This document shows, piece after piece, positions 1-7,960 of a DNA stretch of 29,521 bases (the stretch's first letter is position 1; every line of letters begins with the position of its first letter). The notes beneath the pieces were generated by a model. That model was not told the origin of the DNA. It saw only the letters and a program-made list of their open reading frames with translations, and did no database searches. The DNA is from an uncultured Blautia sp. (lineage in GTDB: Bacteria > Bacillota > Clostridia > Lachnospirales > Lachnospiraceae), in contig CAKRMK010000039.1 in assembly GCA_934364795.1 (NCBI GenBank), positions 1 through 29,521 on the forward strand, in the 5' to 3' direction. The position numbers and the translations under genes are program-made.

Positions 1-1
1 T

Positions 2-72
2 GGTGCCATAGCCAAGTGGTAAGGCAAAGGTCTGCAACACCTCTATCCCCAGTTCAAATCTGGGTGGCACCT
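2..72 (+). tRNA. tRNA-Cys (anticodon GCA)
   Basis: The sequence folds as a complete cloverleaf. The 7-bp acceptor stem pairs GGTGCCA (2-8) with TGGCACC (65-71). The anticodon loop CTGCAAC presents GCA, and the T arm is CCCAG-TTCAAAT-CTGGG. The discriminator base is T at 72, as is usual for tRNA-Cys. No CCA is encoded. It begins at the window edge, so any promoter or companion tRNAs lie upstream and are not visible. It is followed directly by an intrinsic terminator. Confidence 0.96.
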
Positions 73-75
73 CTT

Positions 76-110
76 AAGGTTTCTGATTTAATGTCAGGAA
101 CCTTTTTTTT
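76..110 (+). terminator. Intrinsic terminator of the tRNA-Cys gene
   Basis: A 10-bp stem (77-86 with 94-103, one G-T wobble) with a 7-base loop is followed by an unbroken run of eight T. It ends the tRNA transcript and separates it from the suf promoter. Confidence 0.9.
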
Positions 111-216
111 GTTTTAATCTGTATATCACACTTTGAGCGAGATTATAAAGAATCTTTTCAAAAATGATAAAAAATATCAACTACAAACTTCTTTGAAATT
201 TTTTCATAAAATCCCC

Positions 217-245
217 TTGCATAATTAAAAAAGCCGCTATATAAT
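217..245 (+). promoter_or_regulatory. SigA-type promoter of the suf operon
   Basis: TTGCAT at 217-222 and TATAAT at 240-245 are separated by exactly 17 bases. Transcription should start near 252, about 44 bases before sufC. Confidence 0.8.
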
Positions 246-261
246 AGCAAACGAATAAAAC

Positions 262-280
262 CTATTAGTTTACTATGGAT
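262..280 (+). promoter_or_regulatory. Possible operator in the suf leader
   Basis: The short perfect dyad TAGT-TT-ACTA (266-275) sits between the predicted transcription start and the sufC ribosome binding site, with CC and GG flanking it nearly symmetrically. Rrf2-family regulators such as IscR are known to control iron-sulfur operons and bind dyads of this general size. Assigning it to an Rrf2 protein is inference, since no regulator gene is present in the window. Confidence 0.35.
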
Positions 281-295
281 TAAAGGAGGATAAAA

Positions 296-1066
296 ATGTC
301 AGAACCGATCCTTAATATAAAACAGCTAAATGCAAGAGTGGAGGAAAAAGAAATTCTCCATGACATAAATCTTCAGATCCGCAAAGGAGAAACCCATGTA
401 TTAATGGGACCAAACGGTGCCGGTAAATCTACACTGGGCTATGTTCTTATGGGAAATCCCAAATACGAAATTACACAGGGAAATATTCTTTTTAAGGGAA
501 AAGATATAACAGAAGAATCAGCAGATAAACGTGCGAAAGATGGCATGTTTCTTTCGTTTCAGGAACCACTGGAAGTACCGGGACTTACTGTTTCTGCCTT
601 CATCCGTAATGCGATCCAGCAGAAAAAAGGAGGCTATATTAAGCTTTGGGATTTCAAAAAGGAGCTGGATAAAAATCTGAAATTCCTGGATATGGATCCT
701 TCCTATGCTGAGAGAAGCCTGAATGTAGGATTTTCCGGTGGCGAGAAGAAAAAGGCAGAAATCCTTCAGTTAATGATGCAAAAACCGAATCTGGCCATTC
801 TGGATGAGACAGATTCAGGACTGGACGTAGATGCAGTACGTCTTGTTTCAAAAGGAGTGGAAGAATATCAAAAAGACCGTGATGGTGCCCTTCTGATCAT
901 TACCCACAGCACCAGAATCCTGGAGTCTCTTCATGTAGATTACACTCATGTAATGGTAAATGGCCATATTGTTGCTACAGGGGATGGTTCTCTGGTTGAC
1001 CGGATCAATGAAGAAGGATACGAAAGTTTCGTTGGAGATATTCCGGAAGAGGTGGCAAAACCGTGA
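296..1066 (+). CDS. sufC: SufC, Fe-S cluster assembly ATPase
   Basis: This is the ABC-type ATPase of the SUF system. It forms a cytosolic complex with SufB and SufD and drives the shape change needed to build iron-sulfur clusters on the scaffold. At 256 residues it has the usual family length. Visible motifs are Walker A GPNGAGKST (38-46), ABC signature FSGGEKKK (about 146-153), Walker B LAILDE ending in D170-E171, and the switch histidine H204 in ITHSTR. The FSGGEKK form of the signature is typical of SufC. Start ATG 296 has a strong AAAGGAGG site at 282-289. The stop overlaps the sufB start by four bases, implying translational coupling. It is the first gene of a five-gene operon. Confidence 0.97.
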   Translation: MSEPILNIKQLNARVEEKEILHDINLQIRKGETHVLMGPNGAGKSTLGYVLMGNPKYEITQGNILFKGKDITEESADKRAKDGMFLSFQEPLEVPGLTVSAFIRNAIQQKKGGYIKLWDFKKELDKNLKFLDMDPSYAERSLNVGFSGGEKKKAEILQLMMQKPNLAILDETDSGLDVDAVRLVSKGVEEYQKDRDGALLIITHSTRILESLHVDYTHVMVNGHIVATGDGSLVDRINEEGYESFVGDIPEEVAKP

Positions 1067-2469
1067 AAGAGAAAACTTATGTAGAAGATATTGACCACAG
1101 CCTGTATGATTTTCGAAATGAAGAAAAAGATGTTTATAAGGTAAAGGAAGGCCTGACTCCGGAGGTTGTGGAGCAGATATCAAAAGAAAAAAATGATCCG
1201 GCATGGATGCAGCTGTTCAGACTTCAGTCCTTACAGATCTATAATTCCATGAAAATTCCGGAGTGGGGTCCACCTATTGATGATCTGAATATGGATAAAA
1301 TTGTTACTTATGTCCGTCCAAATACAAAAATGAGTGCAAAATGGTCTGAAGTTCCGGATGACATAAAAGATACCTTTGAACGTCTTGGAATCCCACAGGC
1401 AGAACGAAAATCCCTGGCAGGTGTAGGAGCACAGTACGATTCAGAGCTTGTTTATCATAATGTAAAAGCAGAAGTTGCTGCCCAGGGAGTTGTCTATACA
1501 GACCTTGAAAGCGCCATGCATGGTGAATATGCGGAAATGATCCGGACCCATTTTATGAAACTGGTAAAACCAAATGATCATAAATTTGCGGCACTTCATG
1601 GAGCTGTATGGTCAGGTGGCTCTTTTGTTTATGTACCACCGGGTGTTTCTGTGGAAATTCCGCTTCAGTCCTACTTTCGTCTGAATGCGCCTGGAGCTGG
1701 CCAGTTTGAGCACACATTGATCATTGTAGACGAGGGAGCAGATCTTCATTTTATTGAAGGCTGTTCTGCCCCGAAATACAATGTGGCAAACCTTCATGCC
1801 GGCTGTGTAGAGCTTTTTGTGGGAAAAAATGCAAGACTTCGTTATTCCACCATTGAAAACTGGTCCAAAAACATGTACAACCTGAATACAAAACGTGCCA
1901 TTGTAGAAGAAGGCGGCGTTATGGAATGGGTTTCCGGTTCTTTTGGTTCCCATACCTCCTATCTGTATCCTATGACAATTTTGAAAGGCAAAGATTCCCG
2001 CATGGAATTTACAGGAATTACTTTTGCAGGAAAGGGGCAGAACCTGGATACCGGAGCGAAAGTAGTTCATACAGGAGAAAATACTTCTTCCTACATTAAT
2101 ACCCGTTCCATTTCAAAGGATGGGGGAATCAGCACCTTCAGAAGTTCAGTTATGATCGGAAAAAATGCAAAGCACAGTAAGGCGGCTGTGTCCTGCCAGT
2201 CACTTATGCTGGATGATATTTCACGTTCCGATACCATTCCTGCAATGGATATCCGCACAAAAGATGCGAACGTAGGTCATGAGGCAAAGATTGGAAAAAT
2301 CAGTGATGATGCAGTATTTTATCTGATGTCCAGAGGAATTTCAGAAGAAGATGCAAGAGCCATGATTGTAAGTGGATTTGCAGACAATGTATCCAAGGAA
2401 CTGCCCCTTGAGTATGCAGTAGAAATGAACAATCTGATTCGCCTTGAAATGAAGGGCAGCATTGGCTAA
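1063..2469 (+). CDS. sufB: SufB, Fe-S cluster scaffold protein
   Basis: SufB is the scaffold subunit of the SufBC2D complex and receives sulfur from the SufS/SufU pair. The 468-residue product has the full family length. It shows the SUFBD beta-helix core, with conserved stretches such as GGSFVYVPPGV, LHFIEGCSAP and SKAAVSCQSLMLDD. The cysteine in the last stretch fits the conserved C-terminal cysteine of SufB. The C-terminal FYLMSRGISEEDA motif is shared with SufD in this operon. Translation starts at GTG 1063, inside the sufC stop region (overlap GTGA). A GTG start is normal for a coupled gene. Confidence 0.96.
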   Translation: MKEKTYVEDIDHSLYDFRNEEKDVYKVKEGLTPEVVEQISKEKNDPAWMQLFRLQSLQIYNSMKIPEWGPPIDDLNMDKIVTYVRPNTKMSAKWSEVPDDIKDTFERLGIPQAERKSLAGVGAQYDSELVYHNVKAEVAAQGVVYTDLESAMHGEYAEMIRTHFMKLVKPNDHKFAALHGAVWSGGSFVYVPPGVSVEIPLQSYFRLNAPGAGQFEHTLIIVDEGADLHFIEGCSAPKYNVANLHAGCVELFVGKNARLRYSTIENWSKNMYNLNTKRAIVEEGGVMEWVSGSFGSHTSYLYPMTILKGKDSRMEFTGITFAGKGQNLDTGAKVVHTGENTSSYINTRSISKDGGISTFRSSVMIGKNAKHSKAAVSCQSLMLDDISRSDTIPAMDIRTKDANVGHEAKIGKISDDAVFYLMSRGISEEDARAMIVSGFADNVSKELPLEYAVEMNNLIRLEMKGSIG

Positions 2470-2494
2470 GGACAGAAGGGAGGGTGAATATGCT

Positions 2495-3667
2495 ATGAGT
2501 TTTCAGGAAAAAGAAATCAAAAAAACAGCAGAAAATGATGTAGAAACGGGAAAGAAGAATATGATCATCAATAAACTTCCAACCAAAACCTGGAATCATC
2601 TGAAAATGAACGAAACATTTATAGAAGGCATGGAAGTACCTTTTGCCAAGACTTACGAAGAAAAAATCGGAAAAAATACAGGCATTAATTATAACAACGA
2701 ATTGCATTTTCATCTGGCTGACGAAAATGAGAAAAAACTGTTTGGCAGTATAGAGACGGCTCTTGGAAAAGATATGGATGATCTTGGGGAAGAATTGCCG
2801 GTTTTAGTAATTGACAGCAGCAATGTAAATGATGAAACAGACAGTTCGAAAAAGGATGATCCAGAAAAAAAGATTGTTAAAAATACTGCAATTTTAAATC
2901 TGACTTCAGATGGAAGATATGGCAGATATTTTCTTTATGCCAGAGCAAACAGCAGGACGAATATTGCTGTTTACTGCACTTCAAAGGAAAATGAGGAAGG
3001 TCCTTTCCTTTTCCAGCTGAAAATTTATGCAGAAGAAAACGCAGCTGTGGATCTGTCTGTTGTTCAGACTATTGGAAAAAATATAAAAGTATTTTCTGAC
3101 ATGGGCGGCGTTCTGGAGAAAAATGCCACAGTCAATCTTGTGAAAATGGAGCTTGGAGGAAGTAAGGTGTATTCCGGCGCTTATATGGATTTAAAAGGAG
3201 ATACCAGTTCTTTTAAGGCTCATATCGGTTATCTGGGAGAAGAAAACCAGCGTCTTGATATGAATTACGTTGCCCGCCATCACGGTAAAAAAACAGAAAG
3301 CCTTATGGAAAGCAGCGGCGTATTAAGCGGCAACGCATTTAAACTTTTCCGTGGAACCATTGATTTTATAAAGGGATGCCCAGGCTCTGTGGGAAATGAA
3401 AAAGAGGATGTCCTTCTGTTAGGGGATGATGTGATAAACCAGACCATTCCGCTGATTCTTTGTGCAGAGGAGGATGTGGAAGGAAATCACGGAGCTTCCA
3501 TAGGAGAGCTTGATGAAAAAACTTTATTTTATCTGATGTCCCGCGGCTTTAGCCAGGAGGCAGTACAGGAAATGATTGCCAGAGCCCGTCTTGATGCAGT
3601 GGCAGAGCAGATCCTGGAGCCTTCTGTACGGGAAAAAACACTGAAATTCCTGGAGGAACGCCAATGA
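2495..3667 (+). CDS. sufD: SufD-like component of the SufBCD complex
   Basis: This is the paralogous SUFBD-domain partner of SufB. The C-terminal half carries the family signature: INQTIPLILCAEEDVEGNHG followed by FYLMSRGFSQEA. The N-terminal part is charged and poorly conserved, as usual for SufD. The frame can be extended to a TTG at 2462, but ATG 2495 has AGGGAGGG (2477-2484) at a suitable distance, giving 390 residues, so I chose it. The gene lies 25 bases after sufB and overlaps sufS by four bases (ATGA). SufD is thought to stabilise the complex and help iron entry; that is family knowledge, not seen here. Confidence 0.9.
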   Translation: MSFQEKEIKKTAENDVETGKKNMIINKLPTKTWNHLKMNETFIEGMEVPFAKTYEEKIGKNTGINYNNELHFHLADENEKKLFGSIETALGKDMDDLGEELPVLVIDSSNVNDETDSSKKDDPEKKIVKNTAILNLTSDGRYGRYFLYARANSRTNIAVYCTSKENEEGPFLFQLKIYAEENAAVDLSVVQTIGKNIKVFSDMGGVLEKNATVNLVKMELGGSKVYSGAYMDLKGDTSSFKAHIGYLGEENQRLDMNYVARHHGKKTESLMESSGVLSGNAFKLFRGTIDFIKGCPGSVGNEKEDVLLLGDDVINQTIPLILCAEEDVEGNHGASIGELDEKTLFYLMSRGFSQEAVQEMIARARLDAVAEQILEPSVREKTLKFLEERQ

Positions 3668-4875
3668 CAGATTACAAAAAAGATTTTCCCCTTTTGCAGG
3701 ACAGACAGGTTGCATATCTTGATAATGCAGCCACCGCACAACGCCCTGTAAGCGTTTTACAGGCGGAAAAAGACTTTTATGAAAAATACAACGCCAATCC
3801 TCTAAGAGGACTGTATGAGCTTGGAATGGAGGCTACAGACCGCTATGAAGAAGCGCGTGACACAGTGCGTGATTTTCTCCATGCGAAAAAATCCTGTGAA
3901 ATTATTTTTACAAGAAATACAACAGAAAGCATCAATCTGGTAGCATATAGCTATGGATTAAATAATCTGAAAGCAGGAGATGAGCTTTTGGTGGGAATTG
4001 ACTCCCATCACAGCAATCTTCTTCCATGGCAGATGGTGGCAAGACAGACTGGTGCAAGCCTGAAATTCCTGGAGTGTGAGATGGATGGAAGCTTCACAGA
4101 GGAAGCCATTGAAAAGGCAGTTACCCCAAAGACAAAGCTGGCAGCAATCACACATGTATCCAATGTGATCGGCAGAGTAAATCCTGTGGAAAAAATCATA
4201 AAAAAGGTTCATGATGTGGGCGGAGTTGTACTTGTGGATGGAGCGCAGAGTGCTCCACACATTCCAATTGATGTACAGGAGATGGATGCAGATTTTCTGG
4301 CATTTTCCGGACATAAGCTGATGGCGCCTATGGGAATCGGCGTTCTCTATGGAAAAGAAGCATTGTTAAATGATATGCCTCCATTTCTCACCGGAGGGGA
4401 AATGATTGAAAGCGTTACCCGTGAAGGTGCAGTTTTTGCCCAGCTTCCACATAAATTCGAGGCCGGAACTGTAAACGGCGGTGGTACCTGGGGCTTAAAG
4501 GCAGCCATCGACTATATAAAATCCATTGGATTTGATGCAATAGAGAAAAAGGAAAATGCCCTGACAGCACTGGCAATGGAGGAAATGAAGAAAATACCTC
4601 ATTTGCATATTATTGGAAGCGAGGATCCAAAAGAACATAATGGAATCCTGAATTTTACCATAGACGGAGTCCATCCCCATGATATTGCCTCCATTCTGGA
4701 TGAAGCTCATGTGGATGTGCGTGCAGGACATCACTGTGCACAGCCTCTTCTGGCGCATCTTGGAGTAATGGTCACAACAAGAGCCAGCATTTCTTTTTAT
4801 AATACAGAAGAAGATGTGCAAAGACTGGTTACACAGTTAAAAAAGATCAGGAGGCTGATGGGCTATGATGAATAA
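3664..4875 (+). CDS. sufS: SufS, cysteine desulfurase
   Basis: A PLP-dependent class II cysteine desulfurase that releases sulfur from L-cysteine as an enzyme persulfide for cluster assembly. The 403-residue protein has the PLP lysine K218 in FSGHKLMAP. The cofactor-binding aspartate is in VLVDGAQSAPH, and the catalytic cysteine C358 is in RAGHHCAQPL. The RxGHHCA form is characteristic of the SufS group rather than IscS. It overlaps sufD by four bases and sufU by eleven, so the set is one translationally coupled operon. Confidence 0.97.
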   Translation: MTDYKKDFPLLQDRQVAYLDNAATAQRPVSVLQAEKDFYEKYNANPLRGLYELGMEATDRYEEARDTVRDFLHAKKSCEIIFTRNTTESINLVAYSYGLNNLKAGDELLVGIDSHHSNLLPWQMVARQTGASLKFLECEMDGSFTEEAIEKAVTPKTKLAAITHVSNVIGRVNPVEKIIKKVHDVGGVVLVDGAQSAPHIPIDVQEMDADFLAFSGHKLMAPMGIGVLYGKEALLNDMPPFLTGGEMIESVTREGAVFAQLPHKFEAGTVNGGGTWGLKAAIDYIKSIGFDAIEKKENALTALAMEEMKKIPHLHIIGSEDPKEHNGILNFTIDGVHPHDIASILDEAHVDVRAGHHCAQPLLAHLGVMVTTRASISFYNTEEDVQRLVTQLKKIRRLMGYDE

Positions 4876-5296
4876 TACTTTTTATAATGAAATCCTTACA
4901 GACCACAATCTGCATCCAGCGCACAAAAAGAAGCTGGAAGGCGCTAATCTGGTTCTGGAGGGAGTCAACCCAAGCTGTGGGGATGATATTATTCTGGAAC
5001 TAAAAGAGGAAAACGGCGTGATCACAGATGGCGCGTTTGTGGGAAGCGGATGTGCTATTTCCCAGGCATCTGTGGATATGATGCTGGAGCTTGTGATTGG
5101 GAAAACAAAAGAAGAAGCGCTGAAGCTGGCGGATCTTTTTTCAAGAATGATTAAAGGAGAGGCCACTGGTGAAGAGCTGGAACCACTTGAAGAAGCTATG
5201 TCTCTTGCAGATATTTCGAAGATGCCTGCAAGGGTAAAATGCGCTGTGCTTGGCTGGCATACCATGGAAGAATTGCTTGAAAAACAAAATAAATAA
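4865..5296 (+). CDS. sufU: SufU, zinc-dependent sulfurtransferase partner of SufS
   Basis: SufU accepts the persulfide sulfur from SufS and passes it to the SufB scaffold, and is found mainly in Gram-positives. The 143-residue protein carries the expected zinc/sulfur ligands: C38 and D40 in NPSCGDD, C63 in GSGCAIS and C126 in ARVKCAVLGW. This is the SufU pattern, not that of a free IscU scaffold. The start is ATG 4865 or ATG 4868; both lie inside the sufS coding end. It closes the suf operon, and a hairpin terminator follows about 75 bases later. Confidence 0.95.
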   Translation: MMNNTFYNEILTDHNLHPAHKKKLEGANLVLEGVNPSCGDDIILELKEENGVITDGAFVGSGCAISQASVDMMLELVIGKTKEEALKLADLFSRMIKGEATGEELEPLEEAMSLADISKMPARVKCAVLGWHTMEELLEKQNK

Positions 5297-5324
5297 AGAG
5301 GCAACAAAGTTTTTGCAAAACTCG

Positions 5325-5353
5325 ATGACAAACAGGTAAGTCAGTGATATAAT
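5325..5353 (+). promoter_or_regulatory. Strong promoter between sufU and the MATE gene
   Basis: ATGACA (5325-5330) is separated by 17 bases from TATAAT (5348-5353). An extended -10 TG lies at 5345-5346 (TGATATAAT). Transcription should start near 5360, only about 11 bases before a terminator-like hairpin. The promoter presumably serves the MATE gene. Confidence 0.7.
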
Positions 5354-5370
5354 CCATATGATGATGGCAG

Positions 5371-5396
5371 AAAAAAGGTCCACAGGGCCTTTTTTT
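5371..5396 (+). terminator. Intrinsic terminator after sufU, also in the MATE leader
   Basis: AGGTCC-ACA-GGGCCT forms a GC-rich stem (one G-T wobble). It is extended by A residues on the left and followed by a run of T to 5396. The A and T arms make it potentially bidirectional. It can end the suf transcript but lies downstream of the promoter at 5325-5353. Confidence 0.8.
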
Positions 5397-5501
5397 GCAG
5401 TGGAAAATTCCATTGGAATATCCTATTGCAAAAGACCTGCCAGGTAGAGCTTTTGATTTACAGTTGGAAAATATATGGAATTGCAAAGGAGAAGGGTTGA
5501 A

Positions 5502-6851
5502 ATGAAAGAAGACAGACAGGACCTGACAACAGGATCTATCTGGGGGAAAATGCTGTTTTTCAGTATTCCTTTAATGCTGACCAATCTGTTGCAGGTGTTG
5601 TTTAATATGGCTGACATTGCGGTTATCGGGCAGTTTGCAGGGGCTTTATCTCTTGGGGCAGTAGGTTCCACTACCACGCTTGTTACCTTATTTACAGGCG
5701 TTTTGATCGGGATGGCAGGTGGGATCAATGTGCTGGTAGCAAGATACTTTGGTGCCAGGGACAAAACAAGTACAGTCCATACCATACATACAGCACTTCT
5801 GGTCAGCCTGATAACAGGAATTATTGTGCTGGCTTTTGGAATGATTTTTTCAAAAGGAATTCTGGAAATCATGAATACCAAGGAAGAGCTTCTTAATGGA
5901 GCTGTTTTGTATATCAGGATTTATTTTCTGGGAATGCCGGCACTTGCACTTTATAATTTTGGTAATGCAGTGTGCAGTGCTTTTGGTGACACTAAGAAGC
6001 CACTGTATTATCTGTCTGCAGCAGGTGTTGTGAATGTAGTGCTGAATCTGTTCTTTGTCATTGTGTGTAAGATGGATGTGGCTGGCGTTGCAACTGCAAG
6101 TATTATTTCCCAGTATCTTTCCGCATTTCTGATCTTGCGGGCTCTGGCGAAAATGGGTGGAGATTATGCACTTCGTCTGTCGGAGCTGAAGTTTGACAAA
6201 AGGATGGCAAAGTATATTATCCAGATCGGGCTTCCGGCAGGTCTGCAAAATGGTATCTTTCAGCTGGCAAATCTGTTTATCCAGGCTGGCGTGAATACAT
6301 TTGATGCCACAATGGTTGCAGGAAATTCGGCAGCAGCAAATGCGGATGCTCTTTTGTATGATTCTATGGCTGCTTTTTATACTGCATGCGGAAGCTTTAT
6401 GGGACAGAACTATGGAGCTGGAAAACGAAAACGTGTGAAAAACAGTTATCTCATCAGTCTTGCTTATTCTTTTGGAATTGGGCTGGTTGGAGGAATCTGT
6501 CTGGTAATTTTCGGCAGGCAGTTTCTGGGGCTGTTTACCAGTGATCCGGCTGTTATAGATGCAGGAATGAAAAGGCTGACCATTATGGGCTATTGTTATG
6601 GATTTTCTGCTTTTATGGACAGCACCATCGCGGCATCCCGTGCACTGGGAAAGAGCCTTGTTCCAACCGTGATCGTGATCATGGGCTCCTGTGTGTTCAG
6701 AATGATCTGGGTAAATACTGTTTTTGCCTATTTTAAAACGATTCCGTCTTTATATCTGTTGTATATTTTCTCCTGGGGAATTACAGCGTTTGTAGAGATT
6801 CTTTATTTTATACATGTGTATAAAAATACGAAAATTGGTATATGTGAGTAG
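5502..6851 (+). CDS. MATE family multidrug/cation efflux protein
   Basis: An inner-membrane antiporter of the MATE family, expected to export drugs or metabolites using a sodium or proton gradient. The 449-residue protein has about 12 hydrophobic segments in two halves. The N-terminal motif region, IPLMLTNLLQVLFNMADIAVIG, is typical of MatE domains. Related signatures recur in the second half (IGLPAGLQNGIFQLANLF and GQNYGAGK). I start at ATG 5502, which has AAAGGAG at about 5485-5491; an in-frame ATG at 5475 lacks a ribosome site. The substrate cannot be read from the sequence. It appears to be monocistronic. Confidence 0.9.
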   Translation: MKEDRQDLTTGSIWGKMLFFSIPLMLTNLLQVLFNMADIAVIGQFAGALSLGAVGSTTTLVTLFTGVLIGMAGGINVLVARYFGARDKTSTVHTIHTALLVSLITGIIVLAFGMIFSKGILEIMNTKEELLNGAVLYIRIYFLGMPALALYNFGNAVCSAFGDTKKPLYYLSAAGVVNVVLNLFFVIVCKMDVAGVATASIISQYLSAFLILRALAKMGGDYALRLSELKFDKRMAKYIIQIGLPAGLQNGIFQLANLFIQAGVNTFDATMVAGNSAAANADALLYDSMAAFYTACGSFMGQNYGAGKRKRVKNSYLISLAYSFGIGLVGGICLVIFGRQFLGLFTSDPAVIDAGMKRLTIMGYCYGFSAFMDSTIAASRALGKSLVPTVIVIMGSCVFRMIWVNTVFAYFKTIPSLYLLYIFSWGITAFVEILYFIHVYKNTKIGICE

Positions 6852-6861
6852 ATTGTACAGA

Positions 6862-6990
6862 AAAAAACTCCGGTTTACATCCTAGAGCGTGCGCCAAAAT
6901 CATTCCCACAATCTGTACTTCCCACTTTGTGGAAGATTTTGCGGAAAGCTTTTGGGTGGCACACTATATGATGTCTGTCCGGAGTTTTTT
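6862..6990. terminator. Bidirectional terminator with a repeat inserted in its loop
   Basis: AAAAAACTCCGG (6862-6873) is a perfect 12-bp reverse complement of CCGGAGTTTTTT (6979-6990). A second inner pair, ACATC (6877-6881) with GATGT (6970-6974), continues the stem. On either strand the GC stem is followed by T residues, so it can end both the MATE gene and the convergent gene that stops at 7008. The loop is unusually long, about 88 bases, because it contains a separate repeat element. Confidence 0.75.
6882..6966 (+). repeat. Small interspersed repeat (CTAGAGCGTG family)
   Basis: This element begins CTAGAGCGTG and shares that start and the following AAAATCATTC with a second locus at 24121-24145. 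It contains a hairpin (CTTC-c-CAC-TTT-GTGGAAG, about 6919-6936) enclosed by CAAAATC and GATTTTG. Its ends are imperfectly inverted (GCGCCAAAA against TTTTGGGTGGC). No protein is encoded. The boundaries are approximate. It could be a REP-like or MITE-like element. Confidence 0.6.
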
Positions 6991-7007
6991 GTTATTTTGT
7001 GTAAGTA

Positions 7008-7808
7008 TTATTCTGCTGCTGTAACAGAAGTAATATGTGGGTTTACGCCCTCATACCAGTACAGGAAGCCTTCCATGTCGATCTTGTCGCCGATATTCAG
7101 GGCTTCTACTGCTTTATATACATCGCTGTCTTTGTCACACAGATAAGATTCTACAGTAAATGTGTAGGTTTCTCCGTCAAGGGAAACATTAAAGTAAAGG
7201 TCGTCTCCTTCGGAACCGGAACCATCATAGTTGTAAAGATATGCAACATCGTTTCCGTCAGCATCCTGTCCGGCTGCTTCTACGGTCATACCCTTGAAAG
7301 TTACAAGTTCATTCTGGTGGTCAATAAGTTCATCTTTGCCAAGAAGATCTGTTACATCAAGTGGCTCTGCGATATATTCGCCGTCCTCAATTTCAAAAGA
7401 GGATACATCTGCAATTTCGATTTCTCCGGACCATTCAGCCTTGTATCCGGTTACTTTGATCTTGGTACCCGGTACCAACTTCTCATAGTCTTCTTCAGAG
7501 CATGGCATGTTGTAGATAAAGTATGCACCGTCTTTATCCTGGGTGTAGATAGTTGCCTTGTCTTCCCACCAGGACTGCTTAGCCTGTACATAAGCCTCGA
7601 TTGTTACCTCATCGTCAACTGCTGCGGCAAGATACTCATCATGAGTCATAACACCGTCGGATTTTACATCAGCCTCATCAGATGCCTGATCATCAGCGGA
7701 ATCTGTGGCTTCAGTGGTTTCTTCAGCAGCAGTGTCCTCTGCCATAACTGCTCCCGGGAATGCGAATGTAAGGGAGAGTGCCATTAATAATACAAATCTT
7801 TTTTTCAT
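7008..7808 (-). CDS. Secreted protein with OB-fold-like domains, function unknown
   Basis: A 266-residue exported protein. Residues 1-23 form a Sec signal peptide ending AVMA, with probable cleavage before E24. An acidic Thr/Glu/Asp/Ala linker follows to about residue 50. The remainder resembles two beta-rich modules of the OB-fold type (for example DDEVTIEAYVQAKQ and ELVTFKGMTVEAAG), a type seen in secreted Clostridial proteins of unknown role. There is no lipobox, LPxTG sorting motif or membrane anchor, so the product is probably released. Start ATG has AAAGGAG upstream (7814-7820). It is monocistronic, with its own promoter and two palindromes in the leader. Confidence 0.8.
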   Translation of the reverse strand: MKKRFVLLMALSLTFAFPGAVMAEDTAAEETTEATDSADDQASDEADVKSDGVMTHDEYLAAAVDDEVTIEAYVQAKQSWWEDKATIYTQDKDGAYFIYNMPCSEEDYEKLVPGTKIKVTGYKAEWSGEIEIADVSSFEIEDGEYIAEPLDVTDLLGKDELIDHQNELVTFKGMTVEAAGQDADGNDVAYLYNYDGSGSEGDDLYFNVSLDGETYTFTVESYLCDKDSDVYKAVEALNIGDKIDMEGFLYWYEGVNPHITSVTAAE

Positions 7809-7864
7809 AATGTCTCCTTTCTGTGTGTACGAAAAACGTCACAAAGGTTTGTGTAGTCAGATGG

Positions 7865-7881
7865 TTTACAGCTACTGTAAA
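7865..7881. promoter_or_regulatory. Perfect dyad in leader of the secreted protein gene
   Basis: TTTACAG-CTA-CTGTAAA is a perfect 7-bp inverted repeat with a 3-base spacer. It lies about 35-50 bases downstream of the predicted transcription start, so it is a candidate operator or small RNA hairpin. Confidence 0.5.
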
Positions 7882-7898
7882 GTCATCTGTAAAGTGTG

Positions 7899-7912
7899 GC
7901 TGTATATACAGC
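7899..7912. promoter_or_regulatory. 14-bp palindrome at the predicted transcription start
   Basis: GCTGTATATACAGC is a perfect palindrome. It lies immediately downstream of the minus-strand -10 box (7920-7925), over the expected start site, which is a classic repressor operator position. It shares ACAG/CTGT arms with the dyad at 7865-7881. Confidence 0.5.
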
Positions 7913-7919
7913 TCTTTTT

Positions 7920-7947
7920 ATTATAGTCGAAAATGTCAGGAAATCAA
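7920..7947 (-). promoter_or_regulatory. Promoter of the secreted protein gene
   Basis: On the minus strand, TTGATT (7942-7947) precedes TATAAT (7920-7925) with a 16-base spacer. The leader is roughly 105 bases long. Confidence 0.65.
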
Positions 7948-7960
7948 GTTTTTCAGAAAT

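Noticed and set aside
2462..2494. Upstream TTG start for sufD
   Set aside because: The TTG overlaps the end of sufB and the ribosome site AGGGAGGG at 2477-2484 points to ATG 2495.
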